This document shows, one piece after another, positions 22,550-31,049 of a stretch of DNA of 64,000 nucleotides; position 1 is the stretch's first letter, and each line of letters starts with the position of its first letter. The position numbers and the translations under genes are program-made. This stretch comes from Streptomyces sp. NBC_00691. GTDB taxonomy: Bacteria > Actinomycetota > Actinomycetes > Streptomycetales > Streptomycetaceae. The notes under the pieces were generated by a model, which worked only from the letters and a program-made list of their open reading frames with translations, was not told the DNA's origin and made no database searches. The DNA lies in NCBI RefSeq assembly GCF_036226665.1, contig NZ_CP109007.1, positions 6,510,001 to 6,574,000 of the forward strand. The letters run 5' to 3'.

Positions 22550-23770
22550 GTGAGCTACGTCGTAACAGTGGAAACGTGCCTGCCCGACGGTGCCGACGAG
22601 TTGGACGCGCTGCAACAGGTGGGCGCGTCGGCACTCCTGGAGCACGGCTTCGACGCGGTGGAGGGGATCGAAGGGCCAGGAGGAGTCGAGGTCGACGTCC
22701 TGGAGACGATCGTCGCCGTCCACCCGCGCGGGTCGATCGTCAAGGTCTTCGTGCACGCTCCCTCCCTGGAGACCGCGGAGGACGCCGTCGGCTCCGTCGC
22801 CGCGGAGGTCCTCGAACGATCCGAGCTGCTGGCCGACTGGGTGGTCGAGAGCAGCGAGGTCAGACTCCACATCGACCTGACCCGCGAGAGCCTGGAGGCC
22901 GCCGACGGGCCGGACGCGCCGCCCAGCGACCCCCGGGCCCGCCGCGCCCACCACACGGCGGGGGCCGGGCCCGCCGACGCCGCCCGCCCGCTCGGCGGCG
23001 CCGAGGGCTCGGACGGGAGCGGGGACGACGACGAGGACCGGGCCGACCTGGAGGCCCAGATCCGCGCCCTGGCCCCGCGCCTGATCTCCTTCGGTCCCCT
23101 CTTCTTCGACGGTGCCGACCCCGAGGAGGAGGACGACCCCGAGGAGCGGGGCGAGGCGGGAGGCCAAGGCGAGGCGGGGGAGCAGGGGGACCTGAGGAAC
23201 CAGGCGTCCGCGGCCGCCGAACTGGCCGCCGGAGCCCTGGTCTACGCCTCCGAGGTGCTCATCGACGAGCTGTACGACGACGTCCAGACGCTCGCCGACG
23301 AGGAGACCAACGTCGCCGAGTGCCGGGCCGAACTGTGGCACCTCGCCGAGCTCCCGCCGCGCTACGGGCTCGCGTACGACGAACTCTTCGCCCGCCGCTT
23401 CCTCGTCACCGCCATAGCCCTGACCACCCGGTTCACCGATGGCAGCTTCCGCCGGCTCGGCTGCCTCGCCGAGGAGCTCGTACTGAGACTGCTCCTGCAG
23501 CAGGCGCACTCCACGCTCGACCTCTACGGAATCCTGGGCGACGACGTCGCCGAGGCCCTGGAGCGCTTCGCCGGCCAGGTGTACGAGGACATGGACTTCG
23601 AGTGGCTCTACGACGACGCGCGTGACCTCGTCGACGAGGGTCCCGACTTCGCCGGAGGGGACGTCACCCCGCTGGCGATCGGCACCTGGTTCACCCCCTT
23701 CGGCGACGACCGTTACGTCCATCCGTACGCCGTCGACGAGGAGGCGGGCCGGCAGAGCACCCTCGACTGA
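22550..23770 (+). CDS. Hypothetical acidic protein, 406 residues
   Basis: Not recognised. Residues 1-115 look like an alpha/beta domain (YVVTVETCLPDGADELDAL, VDVLETIVAVHPRGSIVKVFVHA). A 95-residue Asp/Glu/Gly-rich linker follows, and then a helical C-terminal half (AELAAGALVYASEVLIDELYDD, ETNVAECRAELWHLAELPP, FLVTAIALTTRFTDGSFRRLG). It is soluble and very acidic overall. No catalytic motif is visible. It starts at GTG without a clear ribosome site, so the start is uncertain. It is divergent from the serine hydrolase. Confidence 0.65.
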   Translation: MSYVVTVETCLPDGADELDALQQVGASALLEHGFDAVEGIEGPGGVEVDVLETIVAVHPRGSIVKVFVHAPSLETAEDAVGSVAAEVLERSELLADWVVESSEVRLHIDLTRESLEAADGPDAPPSDPRARRAHHTAGAGPADAARPLGGAEGSDGSGDDDEDRADLEAQIRALAPRLISFGPLFFDGADPEEEDDPEERGEAGGQGEAGEQGDLRNQASAAAELAAGALVYASEVLIDELYDDVQTLADEETNVAECRAELWHLAELPPRYGLAYDELFARRFLVTAIALTTRFTDGSFRRLGCLAEELVLRLLLQQAHSTLDLYGILGDDVAEALERFAGQVYEDMDFEWLYDDARDLVDEGPDFAGGDVTPLAIGTWFTPFGDDRYVHPYAVDEEAGRQSTLD

Positions 23771-23924
23771 CTTGTCCTCGGCAAGGGCGGCATCGGACCG
23801 CTCACTCGATGGTGTGAACCTCGGTGGCGGACGTCCGCGGCGCGCACGCGCGCAGGCGTGCGCTCCGGCGGTCGTGGCCGGAAACGGGCGCCGCGCGTGC
23901 GCCGGGCGACGGCGGCCGCGTCCC

Positions 23925-23930
23925 TAGACT
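23925..23930 (+). promoter_or_regulatory. -10 box (TAGACT) of leaderless DUF4239 gene
   Basis: TAGACT ends 8 nt before the ATG at 23939; there is no ribosome-binding site. Confidence 0.55.
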
Positions 23931-23938
23931 TCCCGCAC

Positions 23939-24724
23939 ATGTCGCTCTGGCTGCTCAATCAGTTCAGCACCTTCACCCTGGCCGTGGTCACCGTCGGCGG
24001 AACCGTCCTCGTGGCGGTGGCCGGCAGCGTGCTCCTGCGCCGCAGGCACCCCTCGCTGTCCGACGGAGAGCACAACGACATGGTCGGGGTGACCCTGGGC
24101 ATGTTCGGCGCGATCTACGGGATCATCCTGGCCTTCGTCATCGTGACCCTCTGGACGCAGCTGGAGAGCACCCAGACGATCGTGGCCTCCGAGGCCACCG
24201 ACGTCGCGCTCATCGCCCGCGACGCCGCCGCCTTCCCGCCCCCGGTCCGCGCCCGCGTCGACGACGCGCTCAGCGACTACGTCCACTCGGTCGTCGAGGT
24301 CCAGTGGCCCCGGATGCGGGAGGGACAGCCGAGCTTCGGAGCCACCTCCCAGAAGCTCCAGGCCGTCTACGACGTCCTCCAGGAGTTCGACCCCGCGACC
24401 CCGCGCGAAGAGGTCTTCTACGAGGAGGCCGTCAGCCACCTCAACGGCGTCGCCTCGCAGCGCCGCGCCCGCCTGACCATGGCCGAACAGGAACTGCCCC
24501 CGCTCCTCCAGGTCCTCGCCTTCGGCGGCGCCTTCGTCCTGATCCCGCTCACCTTCCTGTACGGCATGCGCAAGCTGCGGATCCAGCTCCTCTTCGTCGC
24601 CTCCGTCGCCGCCCTCATCGGGTTCAGCCTGCTCCTGGTCTTCGTCCTCGACCGCCCCTTCGCCGGCGATCTCAGCGTGAGCCCCGCCCCGTACAAGGAA
24701 GGGGCCCTGGAGCGCTACTGGTAG
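23939..24724 (+). CDS. DUF4239-type membrane protein
   Basis: A 261-residue integral membrane protein matching the DUF4239 layout. Two membrane segments lie near the N-terminus (FTLAVVTVGGTVLVAVAGSVLL, then VGVTLGMFGAIYGIILAFVIVTLW), a soluble helical region spans about 80-185, and two segments lie near the C-terminus (QVLAFGGAFVLIPLTFLYGM, LLFVASVAALIGFSLLLVFVLDRPF). A bestrophin-like channel relationship has been proposed for this family; the function here is unknown. The ATG is fixed by a leaderless promoter. The 3' end overlaps the next, convergent gene by 10 bp. Confidence 0.8.
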   Translation: MSLWLLNQFSTFTLAVVTVGGTVLVAVAGSVLLRRRHPSLSDGEHNDMVGVTLGMFGAIYGIILAFVIVTLWTQLESTQTIVASEATDVALIARDAAAFPPPVRARVDDALSDYVHSVVEVQWPRMREGQPSFGATSQKLQAVYDVLQEFDPATPREEVFYEEAVSHLNGVASQRRARLTMAEQELPPLLQVLAFGGAFVLIPLTFLYGMRKLRIQLLFVASVAALIGFSLLLVFVLDRPFAGDLSVSPAPYKEGALERYW

Positions 24725-25854
24725 CGGGTTCGGGCCGGTTCGGTGTGCAGGACGCGGAAACGTCCGGGCGCCGCCGGATCCCGGTCGACGACCTGGACGG
24801 GCGGCCATGCCCACTGCCACACGCCGATGCCCGGCGTGCGGGAGAACCGGATCCGCCCACGCGTGCCCTCGACGTCGACGTGCGGCCAGGCCTTCGCGAG
24901 GTCCGCGCGGTCCGTGCCGTGCGCGCGCAGCACGTCGGCGAGGACGGTGACGGTGTCGTGGCCCTCGAAGGCGACGAAGGACGGCGCTTCGCCCAGTCGT
25001 TCGCGCAGGGCCGTCTCGACCCGGGCACCGAGCGGGCCGAAGCGTTCGGGCAGATAGCGCAGGAACGGGACGGCGGCGCCGTCGGCGCCGAGCGACGTCG
25101 CCCAGCCGGCGAACTCCGGCTGCCCTGCCGGAGCGCCGACCAGGATCCCGGCGAGGCGCCCGTCGCGGCGGACGGCCCGGACGAGCGGCACGGCCGGCTC
25201 CGGATGGCCGACCAGCAGGAGAAGAGCGGTGGCGCCCTCGTCCACGAGGGCGTCGCACACCCCCGCGGGCGTGAGCGCGCCCATGTCGAGCGGGATCACG
25301 GTGCCGCCGCGAGGAGCGAGGCGATCCCGCAGAACGCGGGTCCCGGACGCCCAGTAGACGCCCGGCTGGGCGGCGACGGCGATCCGGCGGTGACCCGCGG
25401 CCAGGAGGAAGTCCGCGTAGGTCCGCCAGCCGTGGGACTGCGCGGGGGCGAGACGCGCGACCCGGTCCGTGGGCCCGTCGGTGAGCGCGTCGAGGACGGC
25501 CGACGAGCAGAGGTACGGCAGCCCGAGGGCGTCGGCCTCGGCGGCCGCGGCGCGGGCGACGACGCTGTGGTACTCCCCGGCCAGCGCGGCCACGCCGAGC
25601 CCCGCCAGTTCCCGCACGGCGGCCGCTGCCCGCCGCGGATCGGCCGCGGTGTCCCTGACCACCAGTTCGAGCGGCCTCCCGTCGATCCCCCCGCCGTCGT
25701 TGGCCTCCCGAACGGCCAGCTCCAGCCCGGCGAGGAGATGCCGGCCGGCCTCGACCCAGCCGGGCGGGGTCAGCGGAACGAGAGCGCCGATGCGGACGGA
25801 CGAGGACGAGCCGTCCGCCCGCGCGGATCCGGGCGTCGAGGATGGCGTACTCAT
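24715..25854 (-). CDS. Type 1 periplasmic-binding-fold protein without export signal
   Basis: A 379-residue Leu/Ile/Val-binding-protein-like (Peripla_BP_6) fold. It shows VRIGALVPLTPPGWVEAGRHLLAGLELAVREAND, then GRPLELVVRDTAADPRRAAAAVRELAGLGVAALAGEYHS, and later FVAFEGHDTVTVLADVLRAHG. Importer-associated members have a signal peptide and lipobox; here the start region is a hydrophilic Ser/Pro/Gly tail with neither. The ATG has GGGAGA about 9 nt upstream, and the in-frame extension upstream is a 9-bp repeat array, not a signal sequence. No permease or ATPase gene is near. A cytosolic amide or amino-acid sensor (as in AmiC) is possible. Confidence 0.75.
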   Translation of the reverse strand: MSTPSSTPGSARADGSSSSVRIGALVPLTPPGWVEAGRHLLAGLELAVREANDGGGIDGRPLELVVRDTAADPRRAAAAVRELAGLGVAALAGEYHSVVARAAAAEADALGLPYLCSSAVLDALTDGPTDRVARLAPAQSHGWRTYADFLLAAGHRRIAVAAQPGVYWASGTRVLRDRLAPRGGTVIPLDMGALTPAGVCDALVDEGATALLLLVGHPEPAVPLVRAVRRDGRLAGILVGAPAGQPEFAGWATSLGADGAAVPFLRYLPERFGPLGARVETALRERLGEAPSFVAFEGHDTVTVLADVLRAHGTDRADLAKAWPHVDVEGTRGRIRFSRTPGIGVWQWAWPPVQVVDRDPAAPGRFRVLHTEPARTRYQ

Positions 25855-25963
25855 GCGGTGGCGTCTCCCGTGTGACGAGTCGGTCGCAGGGCACCCGGAC
25901 CGCGGAACGGGACGGCGAGGCGGTTCGCGCGCGTCCGGTCCGCTGCTCCCGCGCGATCCGGTC

Positions 25964-25999
25964 GTCCCGCTCATCCCGCTCATCCCGGTCGTCCCGCTC
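25964..25999. repeat. Four 9-bp tandem repeats
   Basis: Copies of GTCCCGCTC / ATCCCGCTC / ATCCCGGTC / GTCCCGCTC in a row, upstream of the binding-fold gene and outside any supported coding sequence. Confidence 0.7.
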
Positions 26000-26159
26000 G
26001 TTCCGCCGGAGCGGGGGGCGCACCTGGGTGATGATGCCCGCCATTGCATCCGCCACCGCGCCCCACGGGCAAGCGATTAAGGCGGTGACCGGCCGGGGGA
26101 CCTCGACCGGCCGTTCGCTCGGTACGCCCGTCGGCCCCGGGCGCGAGGCAGGGCGCGGG

Positions 26160-26165
26160 TAGGCT
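26160..26165 (+). promoter_or_regulatory. -10 box (TAGGCT) of leaderless YnfA-like gene
   Basis: TAGGCT ends 8 nt before the ATG at 26174 and no ribosome site intervenes. Confidence 0.55.
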
Positions 26166-26173
26166 CACCGATC

Positions 26174-26509
26174 ATGACCGTCGCTCGTTCGCTCGCCCTG
26201 TTCGTCGTGGCCGCCCTCTTCGAGATCGGCGGCGCCTGGCTCGTCTGGCAGGGCATCCGGGAGCACAGGGGCTGGGTCTGGATCGGCGCCGGGGTCATCG
26301 CACTCGGTCTCTACGGGGTGGTGGCCACGCTCCAGTCCGCCGACGACTTCGGCCGCGTCCTCGCCGCGTACGGCGGGATCTTCGTGGCCGGCTCGATCGC
26401 CTGGGGCATGGTCGCCGACGGCTACCGCCCCGACCGCTATGACGTGATCGGCGCGCTGGTCTGCCTCGCGGGCATGGCCGTCATCATGTACGCACCGCGC
26501 GGCGACTGA
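26174..26509 (+). CDS. YnfA/UPF0060-family small membrane protein
   Basis: A 111-residue protein with four membrane segments and the family signature near the start (FVVAALFEIGGAWLVWQGIREHR), a middle RVLAAYGGIFVAGSIAWGM and a final YDVIGALVCLAGMAVIMYAPR. Length and layout match the UPF0060/YnfA family, a small-multidrug-resistance-like group for which efflux of small cations has been suggested. It appears to be a single gene with a leaderless start and faces a convergent methyltransferase gene. Confidence 0.9.
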   Translation: MTVARSLALFVVAALFEIGGAWLVWQGIREHRGWVWIGAGVIALGLYGVVATLQSADDFGRVLAAYGGIFVAGSIAWGMVADGYRPDRYDVIGALVCLAGMAVIMYAPRGD

Positions 26510-26574
26510 CCGCTCGCGGTGCCGCCCAGCCCGCTGCAGGCCGATCTGGAGCGTCGCGGAGGACGAGGGTCTGA

Positions 26575-26602
26575 GGCGGAACTCGAGGAGATCCGTTCCG
26601 CC
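26575..26602. terminator. Hairpin between convergent ynfA-like and methyltransferase genes
   Basis: Eight-bp perfect arms GGCGGAAC and GTTCCGCC around 12 nt. Position between two converging genes suggests a bidirectional terminator, though no T-run follows. Confidence 0.5.
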
Positions 26603-26609
26603 GCGGGGT

Positions 26610-27386
26610 TCAGGGCGTGGCCCGGACGATGACGAGCGAGCCCTCGTACGTCGGGCGGGTGCGGAGGTCGCCGAAGCGCTCGTCCCAGGCGCCGGACGCC
26701 AGGTCGTGACGCAGGGCGCGGTCGAAGCGTTCGCGGACGCCGTCGTCGACGAAGCTCCAGGCGGAGCAGGCCTGGCGGGCCGCCGGGTCGAGGAGCATCT
26801 CGGGGCGGCCGTAGTACGCCTCGTTGAAGCCGTCGGCGCAGTCGAGCGGGATCGGCACGGCTTCGACCGCGCACGTTCCGCCCAGCGCGGCCGCGATCTC
26901 GTCGACGGGCGGGTGGCGGCGGGCCTCGGTGTCGAGGACCTCGGGGGCGTAGTCGTACAGCCAGAAGTCCCGTACGGTCGCCGGGTCGCAGGTCAGGACG
27001 ACGACCGGGCCGCGGGTCACCCGGCGCACCTCCCGGAGGCCGGCGGTCGCGTCGCTCCACTGGTGCACGCTGAACAGCGTCATCGCGGCGTCGAACTCGC
27101 CGTCGGCGAAAGGCAGGTCCTCGGCGACCGCGTCGACGGCCCGGGTGAGCCGGGCCGGACGCCGTGCACGCATCGACGCGGACGGCTCGACGGCCGTCAC
27201 GGCGTCGGCGACGTTCTCGTACGACCCGGCGCCCGCACCGACGTCGAGCACGCTGCGGGCCCCTCCCAGGGCCTCGGCGACGAACTGGGCGACGCGCTCG
27301 TCCGGCCCGCGGTGGGACGACCTGCCGGATCCGGCCGTGCCGTGGTCGACATCGCCGGCGGCGCGGCCGAGCGTACGTGCCTTCAT
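26610..27386 (-). CDS. Class I SAM-dependent methyltransferase
   Basis: A 258-residue methyltransferase. The SAM-binding motif I is SVLDVGAGAGSYE near residue 45-57; motif II is VTAVEPSASMRARR and the post-motif region is AEDLPFADGEFDAAMTLFSVHQWSD, all typical of the Methyltransf_11 group. The C-terminal half (DPATVRDFWLYDYAPEV, IPLDCADGFNEAYYGRPEMLLD) is the substrate cap. The acceptor is unknown. The ATG has GAGG about 8 nt upstream; the same frame continues open far upstream but only as antisense of the modBC gene. Confidence 0.85.
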   Translation of the reverse strand: MKARTLGRAAGDVDHGTAGSGRSSHRGPDERVAQFVAEALGGARSVLDVGAGAGSYENVADAVTAVEPSASMRARRPARLTRAVDAVAEDLPFADGEFDAAMTLFSVHQWSDATAGLREVRRVTRGPVVVLTCDPATVRDFWLYDYAPEVLDTEARRHPPVDEIAAALGGTCAVEAVPIPLDCADGFNEAYYGRPEMLLDPAARQACSAWSFVDDGVRERFDRALRHDLASGAWDERFGDLRTRPTYEGSLVIVRATP

Positions 27387-27601
27387 CTGCCATACCTCGC
27401 CTCGTGAGCAGGGACCAGCGGGGCGGGGACGCGGGCGTCGGTGTCCTCGCCCGTCCGCCGCCGCTCCGCCAGCCGCTCGCACCATCCTGCATCTGCTGTC
27501 TTGATCGCACAATTGATTCGTGGATGCTTGGTGGATCACCCGTCTCCCCACGCAAATGTGAGGGGATGGATTGGAGGTACCGACAGGCTCCGCGGGGTTC
27601 C

Positions 27602-29557
27602 TCACAGCGGCACGATCGTCGCCTCCGTCGCCTTCACGCTCGTCCAGACGGACACCCCGTCGGCCAGGCCGAGTTCGGCCGCCGACTGCGGTGTGATCTC
27701 CGCGACGAGATCGGGGGCGTGGTCCGAGGTGATCAGGACCCGGAGCCTGCTGCCGCTCGCCGTGATCTCGCGTACGGTGCCGGACCAGACGTTGCGGGGA
27801 CTGCCCCCGGGCTTCTCGCGGTGAACGGAGACCGCCTCGGGCGCGACGATCGCGAGCGCGGGGGTGCCGGGCGACGGCGGGTCGGTCGCGACCAGGGTGC
27901 CGCCGCCGTCCAGCGCGAGGCCCTCCTCGGTCGCCGTGCCCGGCCAGGCGTTGCGGCCCAGCATGCGGGCCACCCAGGGGGAACGGGGATGCCGGGTGAC
28001 CTCGACGGGGGCCGCGTCCTGGAGGGCCCGGCCATCGTCGAGGACGAGGACGCGGTCGGCGAGCGAGACCGCTTCCACCGGGTCGTGGGTCACGATCAGA
28101 CAGACGCCGCCGAAGCCCGTGAGGTGCGTGCGCAGGGTGTGGCGTACATGCGCGCGGGTGGTCTGGTCGAGCGCGGCGAGCGGCTCGTCGAGGACGAGGA
28201 GCCGGGGCCGGGCGGCCAGCGCCCGGGCCAGGGCGACGCGCTGGGCCTGCCCGCCGGAGAGCTGGGTCGGCCGGCGGTGGCCGAGAGGGCCGACGCCGAG
28301 CCGGTCGAGCCAGGTCCGGGCCTCGCGCCGCGCCTCGGCCCGCGAGACGCCCTGGGCACGCAGTCCGTACGCCGTGTTGGCGAGGGCGCTCATGTGCGGG
28401 AACAGCGCGCCGTCCTGCGGGACCCAGGCGACATGGCGCCGGTGCGGGGGCAGCGCGGTGACGTCCTCGTCGCCGAGCCGCAGTTCGGCGTGGGCGCGGG
28501 GGGTGAGGCCGAGGAGGGCCCGGAGCAGGGTGGTCTTGCCGGCGCCGTTGGGACCGACGACGGCGATGGTGGTGCCGGGGTCGGCGTCCAGGGTGAGCCG
28601 GGTGAAGCCGCGGACCTCGGCGTGCAGCGCCCAGCGCCGGGCCTCCTCCGGGACGACGGGCACGGCGGCGTCCGACGGGACCGGCGCCGGTTCCTCGGGG
28701 CCGGTCTCCGGCGCGGGGCGCGGACGCCGGTCCGAGGGCGTCCCCGTCCACCGGCCGCGCAGGGCGATCAGGACGCCCATGGCGATGGCGAGCAGCAGCA
28801 GCGACACGGAGGTGGCGGCCTCGGGCTCGTCCTGGAGCAGCAGATAGACCTGGAGCGGCAGCGTCTGCGTCGTTCCCGGCAGGTTCCCGGCGAAGGTGAT
28901 CGTGGCGCCGAACTCGCCCAGCGCCCGCGCCCAGGTGAGCGCCGCGCCCGCGATCAGGCCGGGCGCCACCATCGGCAGCGTGACGGTGAAGAAGACCCGT
29001 ACCGGCGAGGCGCCGAGCGAGGCCGCCGTCTCCTCGTACCGCGGCCGCAGACCGCCGAGCGCGCCCTCCAGGCTGATGACGAGGAACGGCATCGCGACGA
29101 ACGTCGCCGCGATCACGGCCCCGGAGGTGTGGAAGGGGAAGGTGATGCCGAAGGTGCTCTCGAACCAGGGGCCGAGGAGCCCGCGCCGGCCGAAGGCGAG
29201 CAGCAGCGCCACACCGCCGACCGTCGGTGGCAGCACCATCGGCAGCAGGACGAGCGAACGCACGAGGGCCTTGCCGGGGAACGGCACGCGGGCCAGCAGC
29301 CAGGCGAGCGGCACACCGAGCAGCAGGGAGAGCCCCAGCGCCCAGAACGACACGACGAGGGAGAGCTTCAGCGCCTCGACCGTGCCCGGTGAGCGCAGGT
29401 GGCCGAGGAGTTCGCCCCACTCCGTACGGACGAGGATCCCGAGCAGCGGCAGGGTCAGGAACGCCACGGCCAGGAGCGCGGGCAGCGCGAGAGTCAGGGG
29501 CGGCCGGGTGCCGGCCGTACGTACGCCTGCTCGTTTCATCGTTGACCCCGAAGACAT
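27602..29557 (-). CDS. modBC: Fused molybdate ABC permease and ATPase (ModB-ModC)
   Basis: A 651-residue fusion. Residues about 20-270 form the ModB permease with five or six membrane segments and the ATPase-docking loop ETAASLGASPVRVFFTVTLPMV. A 40-residue Pro/Glu linker follows. From about 310 comes the ModC ATPase, with Walker A GPNGAGKTT, Q-loop WVPQDGALFPHM, signature LSGGQAQRVALARAL, Walker B LLVLDEPLAALD and switch His VTHD. The C-terminal 70 residues are a TOBE/Mop domain (GTVREITASGSRLRVLI) that would bind molybdate. ModB and ModC are normally separate. An alternative ATG six codons in (29539) is possible. It follows modA, from which a perfect hairpin separates it. Confidence 0.9.
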   Translation of the reverse strand: MSSGSTMKRAGVRTAGTRPPLTLALPALLAVAFLTLPLLGILVRTEWGELLGHLRSPGTVEALKLSLVVSFWALGLSLLLGVPLAWLLARVPFPGKALVRSLVLLPMVLPPTVGGVALLLAFGRRGLLGPWFESTFGITFPFHTSGAVIAATFVAMPFLVISLEGALGGLRPRYEETAASLGASPVRVFFTVTLPMVAPGLIAGAALTWARALGEFGATITFAGNLPGTTQTLPLQVYLLLQDEPEAATSVSLLLLAIAMGVLIALRGRWTGTPSDRRPRPAPETGPEEPAPVPSDAAVPVVPEEARRWALHAEVRGFTRLTLDADPGTTIAVVGPNGAGKTTLLRALLGLTPRAHAELRLGDEDVTALPPHRRHVAWVPQDGALFPHMSALANTAYGLRAQGVSRAEARREARTWLDRLGVGPLGHRRPTQLSGGQAQRVALARALAARPRLLVLDEPLAALDQTTRAHVRHTLRTHLTGFGGVCLIVTHDPVEAVSLADRVLVLDDGRALQDAAPVEVTRHPRSPWVARMLGRNAWPGTATEEGLALDGGGTLVATDPPSPGTPALAIVAPEAVSVHREKPGGSPRNVWSGTVREITASGSRLRVLITSDHAPDLVAEITPQSAAELGLADGVSVWTSVKATEATIVPL

Positions 29558-29564
29558 GAGGAAG

Positions 29565-29599
29565 GAGGGCTGTCCGTTCCCCCGGGACGGACAGCCCTC
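29565..29599. terminator. Intercistronic hairpin between modA and modBC
   Basis: Thirteen-bp perfect stem (GAGGGCTGTCCGT with complement) and 9-nt loop, without a T-run on the minus strand. It probably acts as a partial terminator or RNA stabiliser giving more ModA than ModBC. Confidence 0.65.
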
Positions 29600-29621
29600 A
29601 CGATCTGGTGATCCCGGTCGG

Positions 29622-30446
29622 TTACGGCTTCTGGAAGCCGGCGTCCTGGAGGATCTTCTGGCCTTCGGGCGAGGAAAGCCAGGCGACGAACGCGGCGGCC
29701 GCCTCGGCGTTCCTGGAGTCCTTGATCGTGGCGGCCGGGTACTTCGCGAGGGCGTTCTGGTCGTCGGGGATCTCGACGGCGTCGACCTTGTCGGCGGCGC
29801 TCGCGGCGTCCGTCTTGTAGACCAGGCCGGCGTCGGCCTCGCCGAGCTCGACCTTGCTGAGGACGGCGCGCACGTTGGGCTCCTGGGAGACCGGCTTCAC
29901 CGTGATCTTCTGGGCGTCCAGAATCTGCTTGCTGTACTTGCCGGCCGGGACCTCGGGGGCGGCGAGGACGACCTTCAGCTTGGTGTCGGCCAGGTCCTTC
30001 AGGTCGTCGACCTTGAAGGGGTTGCCCTCGCCGGTGGCGATGACGAGCCGGTTCTTCGCGATGATCGCGGGGGTGCCGGTGTCGGCCTTCACCTTGTCCA
30101 TGCTCTTGGTGTCGGCGGTGACCAGGACGTCGGCGGGCGAGCCCTGCGAGACCTGGGCGACGAGCTCCTGCGAGCCGGCGAAGGAGAAGGTCAGCTTCGT
30201 GCCCGGGTGGGACTTCTCGTAGGCCGCGCCCGCGGTCTTGAAGACGTCGGTGAGCGAGGCGGCGGCGAGGACGGTCAGGTTCGCCGCGGGCGCGCCGCTC
30301 GCGGAGGCGGAGGCCGAGCCGGAGGGGCCCGCGGTGTCCTTCCTGGTGTCGTCGTTGTTGCCGCAGGCCGCGAGCGGGACCAGCAGGGCGGCGGTGAGCA
30401 CGGCGGCGGCGGTACGCCGTCTGGTGGCGGTGATCGTGAGCGACAT
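29622..30446 (-). CDS. modA: Molybdate-binding lipoprotein ModA
   Basis: A 274-residue binding protein. The signal peptide ends in a lipobox LAAC near residue 27, then a Ser/Ala/Gly linker. The mature domain begins LTVLAAASLTDVFKTAGAAYEKSHPG, the ModA pattern in which the Ser of AASL contacts the oxyanion, and continues FSFAGSQELVAQVSQGSPADVLVTAD. GEADAGLVYKTDA near residue 200 is the second ligand strand. It delivers molybdate (or tungstate) to the fused ModBC transporter encoded downstream. It lies between the HTH-Mop gene and modBC in a unit of the same orientation. Confidence 0.93.
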   Translation of the reverse strand: MSLTITATRRRTAAAVLTAALLVPLAACGNNDDTRKDTAGPSGSASASASGAPAANLTVLAAASLTDVFKTAGAAYEKSHPGTKLTFSFAGSQELVAQVSQGSPADVLVTADTKSMDKVKADTGTPAIIAKNRLVIATGEGNPFKVDDLKDLADTKLKVVLAAPEVPAGKYSKQILDAQKITVKPVSQEPNVRAVLSKVELGEADAGLVYKTDAASAADKVDAVEIPDDQNALAKYPAATIKDSRNAEAAAAFVAWLSSPEGQKILQDAGFQKP

Positions 30447-30535
30447 GAGGGTCTTGACTCCTTGACGGGAACGGAAGGTGCGGTGGGAGGCGGCCGCGCC
30501 GACGGCCGAGATGCTCGGTACTGCGTGAGGGGTGG

Positions 30536-30922
30536 TCAGGTGCGGTCGATGTGCACGCTGGTCGACTTCACGCGGGCGGTGGCCTGCATGCCGACTTCCA
30601 GTCCCAGTTCCTCCACGGCCTCACGGGTGAGGAGGGAGACGAGCCGGTGCGGACCGGCCTGGATCGTGACCTGGGCCGCGACGTCGCCGAGCCTGATCGC
30701 CGTGACGATCCCCGGGAACGCGTTGCGCGCCGAGGTGTACGAGGCGTCGTCGTCGCTCTGCGCGATCTCCACGGAGAACTCGGCGAGCGACTTCCCGTCG
30801 ATGACGCGCCGACCGCTCTCGTCGCGGTGGGTCGCGACCCGGCCCGCGTCCGCCCAGCGCCGCGCCGTGTCCGGGCTGACGCCCAGCAGACGAGCGGCCT
30901 GCCCGATCGTGTAGGACTGCAT
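30536..30922 (-). CDS. HTH-Mop (TOBE) molybdate-responsive regulator, copy 1
   Basis: A 128-residue protein of two parts. Residues 1-55 form a MerR/excisionase-type HTH (YTIGQAARLLGVSPDTARRWADAGRV, then RVIDGKSLAEF). Residues about 65-128 form a Mop/TOBE domain (NAFPGIVTAIRLGDVAAQV, RLVSLLTREAVEELGLEVG, ARVKSTSVHID) of the kind that binds molybdate. It heads the modA-modBC unit and probably adjusts molybdate uptake. ATG 30922 was preferred over GTG 30931 because TACGGT lies 7 nt upstream (leaderless) and because this start aligns exactly with the paralogue at 36525-36923. Confidence 0.85.
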   Translation of the reverse strand: MQSYTIGQAARLLGVSPDTARRWADAGRVATHRDESGRRVIDGKSLAEFSVEIAQSDDDASYTSARNAFPGIVTAIRLGDVAAQVTIQAGPHRLVSLLTREAVEELGLEVGMQATARVKSTSVHIDRT

Positions 30923-30929
30923 ATGCGAC

Positions 30930-30935
30930 ACCGTA
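30930..30935 (-). promoter_or_regulatory. -10 box (TACGGT) of leaderless HTH-Mop copy 1
   Basis: Minus-strand TACGGT separated by 7 nt from the ATG at 30922; there is no ribosome site. Confidence 0.55.
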
Positions 30936-31049
30936 GGCCGTGCTCGATCTCATCTGCAACAACGTCGTGGGACTCTCCATTGCGTATGAGAGGTGACTTG
31001 GAGGAAGTGACGGCAGATGCGGCTGGTGTCACCGGCTGATACGGGCATC

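Noticed and set aside
23924..26056. 710-codon minus-strand frame opposite DUF4239
   Set aside because: Antisense shadow of the DUF4239 gene and out-of-frame copy of the binding-fold gene, with Arg-rich composition.
27387..29420. Upstream extension of the methyltransferase frame to over 900 codons
   Set aside because: The extension is only the alternate frame of modBC; the methyltransferase start is fixed by a ribosome site at 27386.
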